Shown here: positions 53,929 through 61,611 of the stretch, in pieces
Layout: each line of letters starts with the position of its first letter
How positions within the stretch are numbered: the first letter of the stretch is position 1
Assembly (NCBI GenBank): GCA_947259505.1
Contig: CAMYLT010000008.1
Span: 124,001 to 188,000, forward strand
Length of the DNA: 64,000 bases
Source: an uncultured Porticoccus sp.
GTDB lineage: Bacteria > Pseudomonadota > Gammaproteobacteria > Pseudomonadales > Porticoccaceae
Reading direction: 5' to 3'
Notes under the pieces: generated by a model
What the model was told of the DNA's origin: nothing
What the model saw: the letters and a program-made list of their open reading frames with translations, nothing else
The model's database searches: none
Program-made: the position numbers and the translations under genes

Positions 53929-54642
53929 ATGGATTTATTCGGTCGGTATTCTGGTGTCTTTACGGTAAAGATGCGCTGGTTTAGTCTCCTCGACATGGCT
54001 TTTGATAAAAAATACAAGTTCAGTCTCTCCGACAGCTCATTCCGTCGTCATGATGAAACCCCCGATGAGGCTTTTTATCGTATCCCTCGTTTTGTCAGCC
54101 ACATTGATCCGTTGGCGATAGATGCGGTGACTGCCCTCTACCGGGAATACCTGCCTGAACAGGGTGCCATTCTCGACTTGATGAGCAGTTACCTGAGCCA
54201 CCTTCCAGAAGACCGGCACTATAGTCGGGTGGTAGGTCTGGGTATGAATGACAGGGAAATGGCCAACAACAAACAGTTGAGTGATTGGGCGGTTCAGGAT
54301 CTCAACCGGGAGCCGCGGCTACCTTTCCCCGATTGTGAATTTGATGGTGCTGCTATTTGTGTCTCCATTGACTACCTCACCAATCCCGTCGCGGTGCTCA
54401 CCGATCTGGGGCGTGTGCTGAAAATCGATGCGCCGCTGGTGATTACCTATTCAAACCGCTTTTTTGAAACCAAGGCCACTGCCGCCTGGTTGTATTTGCA
54501 GGACGAACAGCGCGCCTACCTGATCAGGCATTTTCTCGAAGAGGCGGGTTGTTACCGGGATATCGAGTTAATGGACCGCAGCCCTGAATTTGGTGACCTA
54601 CTGTTTGCCGTAGTGGCCAGAGTGGTGAAGTCAAAATGCTAG
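53929..54642 (+). CDS. SAM-dependent methyltransferase-like protein
   Basis: A protein of up to 237 residues with a methyltransferase-like fold: ILDLMSSYLSHLPE as a diverged motif I and GAAICVSIDYLTNPVAVLTDLGRVLK as motifs IV-V. The Gly-rich SAM loop is degenerate (LDLMSSYLS), as in several putative methyltransferases of unknown substrate. The start is unclear; ATGs lie at 53929, 53971 and 53995 (MAFDKKYKF), none with a strong ribosome binding site. It stands alone on the plus strand. Confidence 0.72.
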   Translation: MDLFGRYSGVFTVKMRWFSLLDMAFDKKYKFSLSDSSFRRHDETPDEAFYRIPRFVSHIDPLAIDAVTALYREYLPEQGAILDLMSSYLSHLPEDRHYSRVVGLGMNDREMANNKQLSDWAVQDLNREPRLPFPDCEFDGAAICVSIDYLTNPVAVLTDLGRVLKIDAPLVITYSNRFFETKATAAWLYLQDEQRAYLIRHFLEEAGCYRDIELMDRSPEFGDLLFAVVARVVKSKC

Positions 54643-54664
54643 TTTTGCGTGGCTCATATCCTTT

Positions 54665-55375
54665 TTAGTCGCATGCAAGCCCTGAAGCTGGTTGCTCCGC
54701 TGTTTGCATGCTGTCTTCGCTATGCTGGCTGCGGTTTAACCAGCATACGATCCAGTAATCCACACTGACCAAGCGACCGGCACCGGTAAAAAACAGCGAC
54801 AGCAGCATAATAAAATAGGTGGCGGCGAATTCTATGCCGTTATTGAGAATAACGATGTTGCCCTTGTCGGTCAGTCGCTCGTAATCGCCGTATTCGTACA
54901 AAATATCCCGCGCCTCATTCAGCCGCACACCCACTTCCGCACTATTGGCGAGGCTGTTTTCCGCAGCGGGGATACCGATTGCCGCCAGGGGCTGGGCCAT
55001 GCTGGTATCAGGGTTGGATGGGGCGATGGCAAACCAGCCGTTGTCCCAGTGAACTGAGAAAATGGCGACCAGCATGGTAATCATTAGCGGGATGGTGATA
55101 TAGCGAGTAGCCAGACCAAATAGCAGTAAAAATCCACCCACCAGTTCCACCGCTGTGGCGAGGAAGGCCATCAGCCAGGGTAAGGGCAGGCCGAGTCCCC
55201 ACTCCGCATTGCCAAACCATTCGACAGTGCTTTCAAAGGCCGCGATCTTGGTGAACCCGGCAGAGAGAAATACCGGCGCTAGGAACAGCCGCAGCAGAAG
55301 TGGTGCCAGAAAGTCTGATTTGCCGGCCAGGTTGAGCCACTGGTGGAGTTGTTGTGCTGATGTGATCATTTTCAT
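54665..55375 (-). CDS. DoxX-family membrane protein (HvfD-like)
   Basis: A 236-residue protein with four to five membrane helices and the DoxX pattern: LLLRLFLAPVFLSAGFTKI and AFLATAVELVGGFLLLFGLATR. A hydrophilic loop at about 115-165 is longer than in minimal DoxX proteins. In bufferin/HvfA copper-peptide operons DoxX (HvfD) is the membrane component, and here it lies 96 bases downstream of an HvfA-like gene. HvfB (DUF692) and HvfC (DUF2063) are absent. Confidence 0.86.
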   Translation of the reverse strand: MKMITSAQQLHQWLNLAGKSDFLAPLLLRLFLAPVFLSAGFTKIAAFESTVEWFGNAEWGLGLPLPWLMAFLATAVELVGGFLLLFGLATRYITIPLMITMLVAIFSVHWDNGWFAIAPSNPDTSMAQPLAAIGIPAAENSLANSAEVGVRLNEARDILYEYGDYERLTDKGNIVILNNGIEFAATYFIMLLSLFFTGAGRLVSVDYWIVCWLNRSQHSEDSMQTAEQPASGLACD

Positions 55376-55471
55376 GGCATGTCATTGTCAGTTGAGAAAT
55401 AGATGGTGGCGTTATGCGGGAATCAGGTGGTCAGATCGACCACCCGTCCCTGCGCTGACGCAATGGGTGCG

Positions 55472-55826
55472 TTATTTGCTGCCACACTTTCCTTCAGTGT
55501 TCTTGGCGGCGGCTTTGCCCTCACCGCACTTTCCTTCGGTAGCCTTTTCAGCAGCTTTTCCTTCGCCACACTTACCCTCTACGCCCTTGCTGGCAGCTTT
55601 GCCTTCACCACATTTGCCTTCGGCTTCTTTGGTCGCTTTCTTTGCTTCGCCGCATTTTCCTTCACCGCATTTACCTTCGGCGTCCATACCGGCTAGCTGG
55701 TAGCCGCTACCGATATCGTTGGCAAAAAGGATTGTCGGCCAGTGCAGACAAGGGAGCACTGAAGCTGGTGGAGATCACAGCGAGGCCAATGGCCGTTTTC
55801 AGGGTGTTAATAGATGCTTTTTTCAC
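55472..55826 (-). pseudogene. HvfA-like EGKCG-repeat metallophore precursor, frameshifted
   Basis: Two frames together encode one protein. From GTG 55826, with AGGAGT upstream, comes a signal peptide (VKKASINTLKTAIGLAVIST, then FSAPLSALADNPF). Within a run of five A (plus strand 55724-55728) the frame shifts. With one base removed it continues NPFANDIGSGYQLAGMDAEG, the HvfA leader pattern, and then six EGKCG motifs separated by EGK/Ala-Lys spacers, ending GKCGSK. In HvfA and related bufferins the Cys are converted to copper-binding oxazolone/thioamide groups. The frameshift may be a sequencing error, a real null allele or, less likely, a slippage site. As read, the intact ORF 55472-55759 lacks an export signal. 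Confidence 0.82.
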
Positions 55827-55866
55827 GTTTGACTCCTGGTCATTTCAAGAAAGGTTGTCTCTATCT

Positions 55867-55892
55867 GATGCGGCTCCCCGCTGTTTGTTACA
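55867..55892 (-). promoter_or_regulatory. Putative ECF promoter, proximal
   Basis: On the minus strand TGTAACA is followed after 14 bases by GCATC, about 40-65 bases before the hvfA-like start. A second site with the same boxes and spacing lies upstream. TGTAAC-like -35 elements are typical of ECF promoters; this is a prediction. Confidence 0.5.
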
Positions 55893-55926
55893 TGCCATTG
55901 TTTCAATGGGCATATTTACGGGTAGC

Positions 55927-55998
55927 CATTGCAGGCAGTGTCTATGACCGGATGACTCGAACAGCTGGGCATCTGATGAGACTGTACTGCCTGCAATG
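55927..55998. repeat. 13-bp perfect inverted repeat between the two promoter-like sites
   Basis: CATTGCAGGCAGT (55927-55939) and ACTGCCTGCAATG (55986-55998) are exact inverted copies with 46 bases between. They could fold as a long hairpin in the RNA made from the distal promoter, or serve as paired operator half-sites. Confidence 0.6.
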
Positions 55999-56007
55999 TA
56001 TTTTATG

Positions 56008-56033
56008 GATGCATCTCAGCGAGGTTTGTTACA
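56008..56033 (-). promoter_or_regulatory. Putative ECF promoter, distal
   Basis: The same pattern, TGTAACA-N14-GCATC, reading toward the hvfA-like gene about 180-210 bases upstream of its start and just downstream of the anti-sigma gene. The shared AAAC after TGTAACA extends the match to 9-10 bases. Confidence 0.5.
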
Positions 56034-56129
56034 GCGGGATGTGTTTCGATTTGAAATCAGCCAGCTACTGATTGGCCGCGAGTGGCAATAACCGAAAGAT
56101 AATCGGGGAGGGAGGCTGAAGCGAGTAGG

Positions 56130-56366
56130 TCAGGCGTCAGATTTTTCGCTTGAGACAATGCCGGCCATGATTATAGAAACTTCCTCATCACTGGCCCGTT
56201 GATGCATATAGGGAATGGCAAAAATCAACATGCGCAATTGCCGTACATAGCGGCGGCAATTGTGGCAGATCAGCAAATGGAACCGGATAGACAGCCGTTG
56301 GCGCCAATGCAGCTCACCGTCGAGCAATTGGTCTGCATCATTGACGACTTCTCGGCAGCTCAGCAC
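56130..56366 (-). CDS. Zinc-finger anti-sigma factor
   Basis: A 78-residue protein with the zf-HC2 type motif: an early Cys (MLSC), then H-x3-C-x2-C in RFHLLICHNCRRYVRQLR. These small proteins bind and inhibit an ECF sigma factor until released. No membrane helix is evident beyond a weak hydrophobic LMIFAIPYM-like part, so it may be cytoplasmic. Starts at GTG 56366, preceded by AGGAG, overlapping the sigma gene by 7 bases. Confidence 0.8.
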   Translation of the reverse strand: MLSCREVVNDADQLLDGELHWRQRLSIRFHLLICHNCRRYVRQLRMLIFAIPYMHQRASDEEVSIIMAGIVSSEKSDA

Positions 56367-56965
56367 TCTCCAGTCTCCTGATAATGATCCACGAGTTTAA
56401 ATAACTGTGTCCGTGCACGGTGTAACAGCACCCGTGCATTAGATGCAGAGATGGACAGTTCGTTACAGATGTCCTCGAATGGCAGTCCGCTGCTGTCACG
56501 CATTTCCAGCATTGAGCGCTGATTGGTGGGCATTTCCGTCAGGAGTCTTTCCAGGCAATCTGCCAATTGTTCCCCCATTAGCAGGCTATCGGGGGAATCC
56601 ACATGCCAGTCGGTGGGTGGGTTCTGCCAGTGTCCATCTTCGGCAAAGCGAGTGGCCAAAGGATCGCTGTTTAGATCCTGGTTGCCCCAGTCACTAAACA
56701 GCAGTTCGCGCTTTCGCTGGCGCAACTGCATTTTTGCTTCATTGATGGCGATCCTTCCCAACCAAGTGCGGATCTGCGCGCGTTCTTCAAAACCGGCTAT
56801 GGCTTTATAGGCTTTCAGCCAGGCGTTTTGAACCACTTCTTCTGCCTCACTGGTACCGACAATAGGTGTGACAAGGGCCACAAGTGCACGGTGATGATCG
56901 CGGACGAGTTCGGCGAAGAGCCCCTGGTCGCCATTTTTTAGACGTTCCAATTTATCTTTGTTCAA
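56360..56965 (-). CDS. ECF-family RNA polymerase sigma factor
   Basis: A 201-residue protein with sigma-70 region 2 (AEEVVQNAWLKAYKAIAGFE, RTWLGRIAINEAKMQLR) and region 4 (MRDSSGLPFEDICNELSISASNARVLLHRARTQL, in parts). It is coupled to the anti-sigma gene. In bufferin/HvfA loci a similar sigma/anti-sigma pair responds to copper or oxidants; here it likely drives the hvfA-doxX genes and perhaps targets elsewhere. Confidence 0.92.
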   Translation of the reverse strand: MNKDKLERLKNGDQGLFAELVRDHHRALVALVTPIVGTSEAEEVVQNAWLKAYKAIAGFEERAQIRTWLGRIAINEAKMQLRQRKRELLFSDWGNQDLNSDPLATRFAEDGHWQNPPTDWHVDSPDSLLMGEQLADCLERLLTEMPTNQRSMLEMRDSSGLPFEDICNELSISASNARVLLHRARTQLFKLVDHYQETGEC

Positions 56966-57222
56966 TCGTCGTGTCCCGCCGCGGCTTAATATTGCCAGGA
57001 ATCCGTTAGAGAGGATGTGGGCAGAATTGTTCCTGCGCTCTAAGGCCTGATTATAAACAGGTGTTTGGTGAAATCAGTTTTTTCGTGCGATGCGATTTTT
57101 ATAGGGGACGCTTACTCGTCATCTATTCTGGATACGTCTGTTTGGTTTTCTTTTTTATCGTTAAGAAAAGAACTGATTCGGTCTGTGGGACGTATATTTG
57201 TGCGATGTTAAAGGTCGTGCTT

Positions 57223-57402
57223 ATGAATCAGGAACCCGTTAAAACACCACAAAAATTGCCCGTCGAGCGACTGCCCTGCCGAGGGTGTACGAGGAGCTGC
57301 ACCCATTTCATGTTATGTGATGGCAAGCCCTGGCGTATGTCGCCAGGGGGGGCTGTGTCAGGGAAGCCCGCTGTAAAAAATCCAGCCTGGCAGTTCGGAT
57401 AA
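57223..57402 (+). CDS. Small Cys-rich protein
   Basis: A 59-residue ORF from ATG 57223 (MNQEPVKTPQKLPVERLP), with AAAGG about 9 bases upstream. The centre is CRGCTRSCTHFMLCDGKPWR, a C-x2-C-x3-C-x5-C pattern that could bind zinc or a cluster. The longer frame to 57061 is unlikely to be translated. Function unknown. It is divergent from the sigma gene. Confidence 0.6.
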   Translation: MNQEPVKTPQKLPVERLPCRGCTRSCTHFMLCDGKPWRMSPGGAVSGKPAVKNPAWQFG

Positions 57403-57509
57403 CAAAGACATACTTCTAACTGGATAATGCTCTGGCTGGCGTGTCGTGCAACAATGAGGTTTACACTCAGTATTCAAACCATAAGCCCTCACTGATAAGG
57501 GGCACACCA

Positions 57510-58964
57510 GTGCATGAAGAATACGACGTATTGATCATCGGTGCCGGATTGTCTGGTATTGGTATGGCGTGTCATTTGCGGAGGCAATTGCCGGGTAAGC
57601 GTGTCGCCATTCTCGAGCGCCGTAACGCCATCGGTGGCACCTGGGATTTATTCCGCTATCCCGGTGTTCGATCTGATTCCGATATGTTCACCATGGGTTA
57701 CGATTTTCGTCCGTGGATGTCACCGAAAGTCCTGGCAAAAGGTTCCCAGATTCGTGAGTACATTACCGAGACTGCCCGCGAATATGATATCGAGAAACAT
57801 ATTCAGTTTGGTGTAAAGGTGGTCAGTGCCGATTGGTCGAGCGGACCGCAGCAGTGGCAGGTCAGCGCTCTGCATAAAGCAACCGGCGAGGTGCGAAATT
57901 ATAGCTGTCGATTTCTGATCAGCTGTGCCGGCTACTACAACTACGATAATGGGTATCTTCCCGAATTTCCTGGAATTGAGCGGTATAAGGGGCAATGCGT
58001 TCACCCGCAGTTTTGGCCGGCGTCTCTGGATTATCGCGACAAGAACGTGTTGGTGATAGGCAGTGGTGCCACTGCCGTGACGATCGTCCCGGCGATGGCG
58101 GGGGATGTTGCTCATGTCACCATGCTGCAACGCTCCCCAAGTTATTTCCTGAATGTGCCGAGTTATGGAAAATTGCTCCGTGCGTTTGAACATTTGTTGC
58201 CCAAGCGCTGGGTTTACCGTTTTGCCCGTTCCTGCAACATTGGCCTGCAACGTTTGTTTTACAACAGTGCTATTCGCTGGCCGGAGGTAATGCGAGATTT
58301 CCTGTTAGGGCAGGTGAAAAAGGCACTCGGGAAAGACTGTGACATGCGCCACTTCACCCCCAAATATATGCCTTGGGAGCAGCGTCTGTGTGTCGTGCCT
58401 AATGGTGACTTTTTTAAGGCCATTAAAAGTGGCAAAACATCGGTGGTGACCGATGAGATCGAATCGTTTACCGAGCAGGGTGTTCAGCTGAAATCCGGTG
58501 AAGTGCTGAAAGCAGATATTGTGATCACTGCTACGGGATTACAGTTGCAGACGTTTGGCGGTATGGAACTGAGCATTGACGGTAACCCCGTCCAGGCCAA
58601 TCGCCTGTTGAGCTACAAGTCGGTGCTGATGCAGGATCTGCCAAACTTGGCCTTCATTTTAGGTTACGTGAATGCCTCCTGGACGTTGAAGGCGGACATT
58701 GCTTCCCACTATATCTGCCGTTTGATCAACTATATGGATGAAAATACCTATACCGTTGCGACACCCCGTGCTCCTGAGGGCGAGGCCAGTGATGAGAGTG
58801 CTATGAATACTCTCAGTTCCGGTTACATCCAGCGGGGTAATGCCGAATTGCCGCGTCAGGGCCACCATCTGCCGTGGCGTGTGTTACATGCCTACGAGCC
58901 GGATCGTCAAATGCTGTTGGATACGCCTATAGCCGATGAATGGCTGGAGTTTGCCGCAAAATGA
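57510..58964 (+). CDS. FAD-dependent monooxygenase of Baeyer-Villiger type
   Basis: A 484-residue flavoprotein from GTG 57510 (first residues MHEEYDVLIIGAG), with AAGGGG upstream; an open frame continues to 57441. It has the FAD motif GAGLSGIGMACHL, the second Rossmann motif VIGSGATAVTIVPAMA for NADPH, and YKGQCVHPQFWP between them. The last matches the Baeyer-Villiger fingerprint FxGxxxHxxxWP apart from Tyr for Phe. Such enzymes insert oxygen beside a ketone. It is coupled by ATGA overlap to the hydrolase gene. Confidence 0.9.
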   Translation: MHEEYDVLIIGAGLSGIGMACHLRRQLPGKRVAILERRNAIGGTWDLFRYPGVRSDSDMFTMGYDFRPWMSPKVLAKGSQIREYITETAREYDIEKHIQFGVKVVSADWSSGPQQWQVSALHKATGEVRNYSCRFLISCAGYYNYDNGYLPEFPGIERYKGQCVHPQFWPASLDYRDKNVLVIGSGATAVTIVPAMAGDVAHVTMLQRSPSYFLNVPSYGKLLRAFEHLLPKRWVYRFARSCNIGLQRLFYNSAIRWPEVMRDFLLGQVKKALGKDCDMRHFTPKYMPWEQRLCVVPNGDFFKAIKSGKTSVVTDEIESFTEQGVQLKSGEVLKADIVITATGLQLQTFGGMELSIDGNPVQANRLLSYKSVLMQDLPNLAFILGYVNASWTLKADIASHYICRLINYMDENTYTVATPRAPEGEASDESAMNTLSSGYIQRGNAELPRQGHHLPWRVLHAYEPDRQMLLDTPIADEWLEFAAK

Positions 58965-59893
58965 ACATGTTGCTTGGGCTGTTGGTCGCTGCTCTGCTAC
59001 CAGTGTTTTTTGACCGATTATTCCCGGAAACGGCGGCACGTTTAGGCTTGGCGCTAGAGCGCAGGTATTCGGGGTTACGCCGGTATTCCGCTATTGCAAA
59101 TGGTTTTGCTATGCCCTTTCTCGATGGTGGAAAAGGTGAGCCACTGCTGCTTATCCACGGATTTGCTGGTGACAAGGATAATTTCTGTCGTATTGCGCGG
59201 TTTTTAACCCCCCATTACCGCGTCATCATCCCGGACTTGCCGGGGTTTGGAGAGGCAAGCCGTGATCTAAATGCCAACTACAGCATGGCGGATCAAGTCG
59301 CGAATGTGTGTGCATTCATGGATCAATTGGGGTTGCAACAAGTGCATTTGGGTGGCAATTCTATGGGCGGGTTTATTGCCTCACAGTTGGCGGCAACGTA
59401 TCCCGATCGGGTCTCCAGCTTGTGGTTGCTGGATGCGGCGGGTACCCAGGCAGCCCACGATTCGGACATGTTGCAAGAGTATTTGGTGACAGACGATGTG
59501 CCGTTGCTAGTACGATCAGAGCAAGACTTCAAAACCCTGTTGCAGGCCGCCACCTACAAGACCCCATTTATGCCGTATTCCATCAAGAAAACCTATGCCC
59601 GTCGTGCTGTAACAGATTACCCGCTGCACACCAAAATCATGGCTCAGTTGACGGCGTCGCCCTTACTGGAAGCCCAGTTTTCGATAATCAGCACACCAGC
59701 GCTGATCGTTTGGGGGCAAGAAGACAGAATGCTTAGTCCGGATGGGGCTTGGGCTTTACATACCTTGTTGCCAAAGAGTCAGGTCAGAATGATGCCGGGG
59801 GTAGGGCATATGCCAATGCTTGAGACACCCAGGCAGGTTGCAATGGACTACATCCATTATCGTCAGACAGTCGATCTGGCGACCAAAAGTTAG
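58961..59893 (+). CDS. Alpha/beta hydrolase coupled to the monooxygenase
   Basis: A 310-residue hydrolase with an N-terminal hydrophobic segment (MNMLLGLLVAALLPVFF). Catalytic motifs are LLIHGFAGDKDNF, GGNSMGGF (nucleophile Ser), VWGQEDRML (Asp) and GVGHMPMLE (His). It could hydrolyse the ester produced by the monooxygenase, a standard pairing in ketone or steroid degradation; inferred from the ATGA overlap with its stop. Confidence 0.9.
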   Translation: MNMLLGLLVAALLPVFFDRLFPETAARLGLALERRYSGLRRYSAIANGFAMPFLDGGKGEPLLLIHGFAGDKDNFCRIARFLTPHYRVIIPDLPGFGEASRDLNANYSMADQVANVCAFMDQLGLQQVHLGGNSMGGFIASQLAATYPDRVSSLWLLDAAGTQAAHDSDMLQEYLVTDDVPLLVRSEQDFKTLLQAATYKTPFMPYSIKKTYARRAVTDYPLHTKIMAQLTASPLLEAQFSIISTPALIVWGQEDRMLSPDGAWALHTLLPKSQVRMMPGVGHMPMLETPRQVAMDYIHYRQTVDLATKS

Positions 59894-60347
59894 GTTGAAG
59901 AAGGGAGTGGACTCGATATCGACTGGATAGAGTGGGGACTATTCAACGGTTTATGGTGCGGGCGGTATACTTTTTCTGGCGTTAAGACAACTTTGGCCGA
60001 TTTTATGACGCGTCTCAGTTACCGCAGCAACGACTCTTAGGTGTGTGAGTTTTTCTGGAGGGGTTTGGGTGAATCTATTTCACCCTTTAGGCGGGTGGGT
60101 CTTTACGCACACGCCCACCTCGCAAGTAGGCAAGCCAATATATGTCTGTGACTAGCAGAATGCTGCCAACGATAATGTAAAAATGGCCTTGCATCTACTG
60201 AATAGGTTGAATAAGTATTTGTATTGTAATCAATCTATTGGTTTATGTTTTAGTTTATACCCCCATAAATACCCCCAAAAGTGAAGCGTTGGGGGGGTGT
60301 TTTGTGCTTCCTGGGGAGAAGTAAAGTTTCGTACTGTTCTCCTTGTA
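59894..60347. other. Gene-poor gap, start of accessory region
   Basis: About 450 bases without a credible gene. A 7-bp hairpin, GGGTGAA...TTCACCC at 60067-60085 followed by TTT, may terminate the hydrolase transcript, though it lies 170 bases after it. Around 60255-60285 the minus strand reads TTTTGGGGGTATTTATGGGG, of the kind I associate with attachment regions before P4-type integrases, but no integrase follows. Confidence 0.45.
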
Positions 60348-60710
60348 TCAAGGGCAGACATTTGCAGCGAAAATATCTCTCTCAGTGTTTCTATTTCTGT
60401 ATTGTAGTTCTTCGTCTCCCAGGTCAACGGAATCGAAAAGCCACCAACAAGCTTTGCAGTAAAACATGTCTGGGGTGACTCCTTGCGTCTCACCCTTTGG
60501 AACAACGTGCCTTACATAGGTTCTAGTTCCACAACAGTCACAGTGTCCATAGTTAGGGTTTTGTTCTTGAGCGATATGAAATACATCATGATCTAATGAC
60601 CTCAGACTTGCCGCTTGCATTGACTGAAAGTGTATCAATGTCTGCACTTTGTATATGAGGATCATTAGGAGTAAAGCGATTCCCAAAAGCAGCCAATCTA
60701 TAAGTTCCAT
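60348..60710 (-). CDS. Membrane-anchored zinc-ribbon protein of unknown function
   Basis: A 120-residue protein with an N-terminal helix (LIDWLLLGIALLLMILIYKVQ) and a cytoplasmic or periplasmic domain with CDCCG and YCKACW, a four-Cys zinc ribbon with an unusual CxCC first half. A ribosome binding site (TTAGGGAT) precedes ATG 60710. I do not recognise a family. It lies in the sparse region and may be an accessory gene. Confidence 0.6.
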   Translation of the reverse strand: MELIDWLLLGIALLLMILIYKVQTLIHFQSMQAASLRSLDHDVFHIAQEQNPNYGHCDCCGTRTYVRHVVPKGETQGVTPDMFYCKACWWLFDSVDLGDEELQYRNRNTERDIFAANVCP

Positions 60711-61109
60711 CTTTTATCCCTAACAGTTTGTATGTCACACATGTGATTTATCATCACGTTAGTGACTCTGCCGCACACGGTAAAGTTGGGGAAGGAAGCC
60801 AGTGGCCATTGTCGGCTAGTTAAATGTCGGGGTTCGAATTACCCGTGCGCGTACTACTGTTAAAACTCCTGATCCCCTCTGTTTTACAATTTCAACGAAG
60901 GGCACTGATGCTAGAACCTTTGGCTTCTAATACCCTTAGGGGCACTTGCGGCATCTTGTTGAAATTATGTGGAGAATGCTTGATCACCCTTTAGCGTGTT
61001 TATAGGGTACTGCCTTGTTGTAATTTTGCCGTTCCTTACCCCGATCTTCCCGCCATATGGAGGGAGTCTTGTTGTAATTTTGCTGTGTTGGCCCTTTTTT
61101 AGGTGTGTA
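60711..61109. other. Intergenic with short direct repeats and a tRNA-like relic
   Basis: About 400 bases with no gene. CGCACACGG (60772-60780) can pair with CCGTGCGCG (60843-60851) at 8 of 9 positions around a GGGGTTCGAATTACCC segment that looks like a T-arm, but D and anticodon arms are not credible. Further right come direct repeats (listed separately). Confidence 0.35.
61014..61083. repeat. Direct repeat CTTGTTGTAATTTTGC, two exact copies
   Basis: The 16-base unit occurs at 61014-61029 and 61068-61083, with a degenerate third copy (CTTGTTGAAATTATGT) near 60955-60970. The spacing is 54 and about 59 bases, regular enough to suggest binding sites or iteron-like repeats upstream of the ribbon-helix-helix gene. 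Confidence 0.6.
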
Positions 61110-61355
61110 TTAATCATCAAAATGGTGAGCATCCCTGCCTAGTTTTTCTTCAATGGCTTGCCTGACAAATTCTGATCGGTTGCCATGTGTATATGTGCGG
61201 CGATTGCCCAGCCGTTCATCAATGGCCTGCACTGTTGCAAGCTCCACGGAAACAATGAGTCGTCGCACTGGTGTACCTTTGAATATCCGGTTTCGCATGA
61301 TGGCCCCATAAAAACTCATAATATTTCGAATATGCATCTCATTTAAATCAGACAA
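61110..61355 (-). CDS. Ribbon-helix-helix (CopG-like) protein
   Basis: A protein of up to 81 residues whose C-terminal part (RRLIVSVELATVQAIDERLG, then NRSEFVRQAIEEKL) is a typical beta-strand/helix/helix DNA-binding motif. A start at ATG 61298 (MRNRIFKGTP) is possible, giving 62 residues. No toxin partner is visible nearby. It could bind the direct repeats at 61014-61083 that lie just downstream of it. Confidence 0.65.
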   Translation of the reverse strand: MSDLNEMHIRNIMSFYGAIMRNRIFKGTPVRRLIVSVELATVQAIDERLGNRRTYTHGNRSEFVRQAIEEKLGRDAHHFDD

Positions 61356-61571
61356 AAGAAACCCCAGACATGGTGAGTGATCTGGGGTCTGCTTTGGGGG
61401 TAAGAATGTTTACTACAATTGGTTAGTCATCAGGAATCACGGAAGGTTCACAGTCCATTTTCTTTTCGATTAGCTCACTTCTCAGCACTTCCACGCTCTT
61501 TGGCACTGGCATCACATATTTAGTCAGCTTGTCCGCTCTGCCCCTGAAAGCGGGCAAAATTTGGAGGCAAC

Positions 61572-61593
61572 AAAAAGCCCGCCGAAGCGGGCC
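61572..61593 (-). terminator. Rho-independent terminator
   Basis: On the minus strand GCCCGC-TTCG-GCGGGC is followed by TTTTTG, a stable hairpin with a U-run, 19 bases after the stop of the PEP-CTERM-like gene. Confidence 0.85.
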
Positions 61594-61611
61594 ATGTATC
61601 AGAAGCACTGT

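Noticed and set aside
60230-60505. 91-codon ORF ending in FWGYLWGYKLKHKPID
   Set aside because: The ending is a translation of the GGGGGTAT-type attachment-like sequence; it overlaps the better-supported zinc-ribbon gene on the same strand and has no domain.
60781-60810. 4.5S SRP RNA suggested by GGGGAAGGAAGCC
   Set aside because: The flanking pairing and the conserved AGGTC-side of the SRP loop are missing.
61423-61608. 61-codon minus-strand ORF
   Set aside because: It runs across the terminator hairpin of the PEP-CTERM-like gene and lacks a ribosome binding site.
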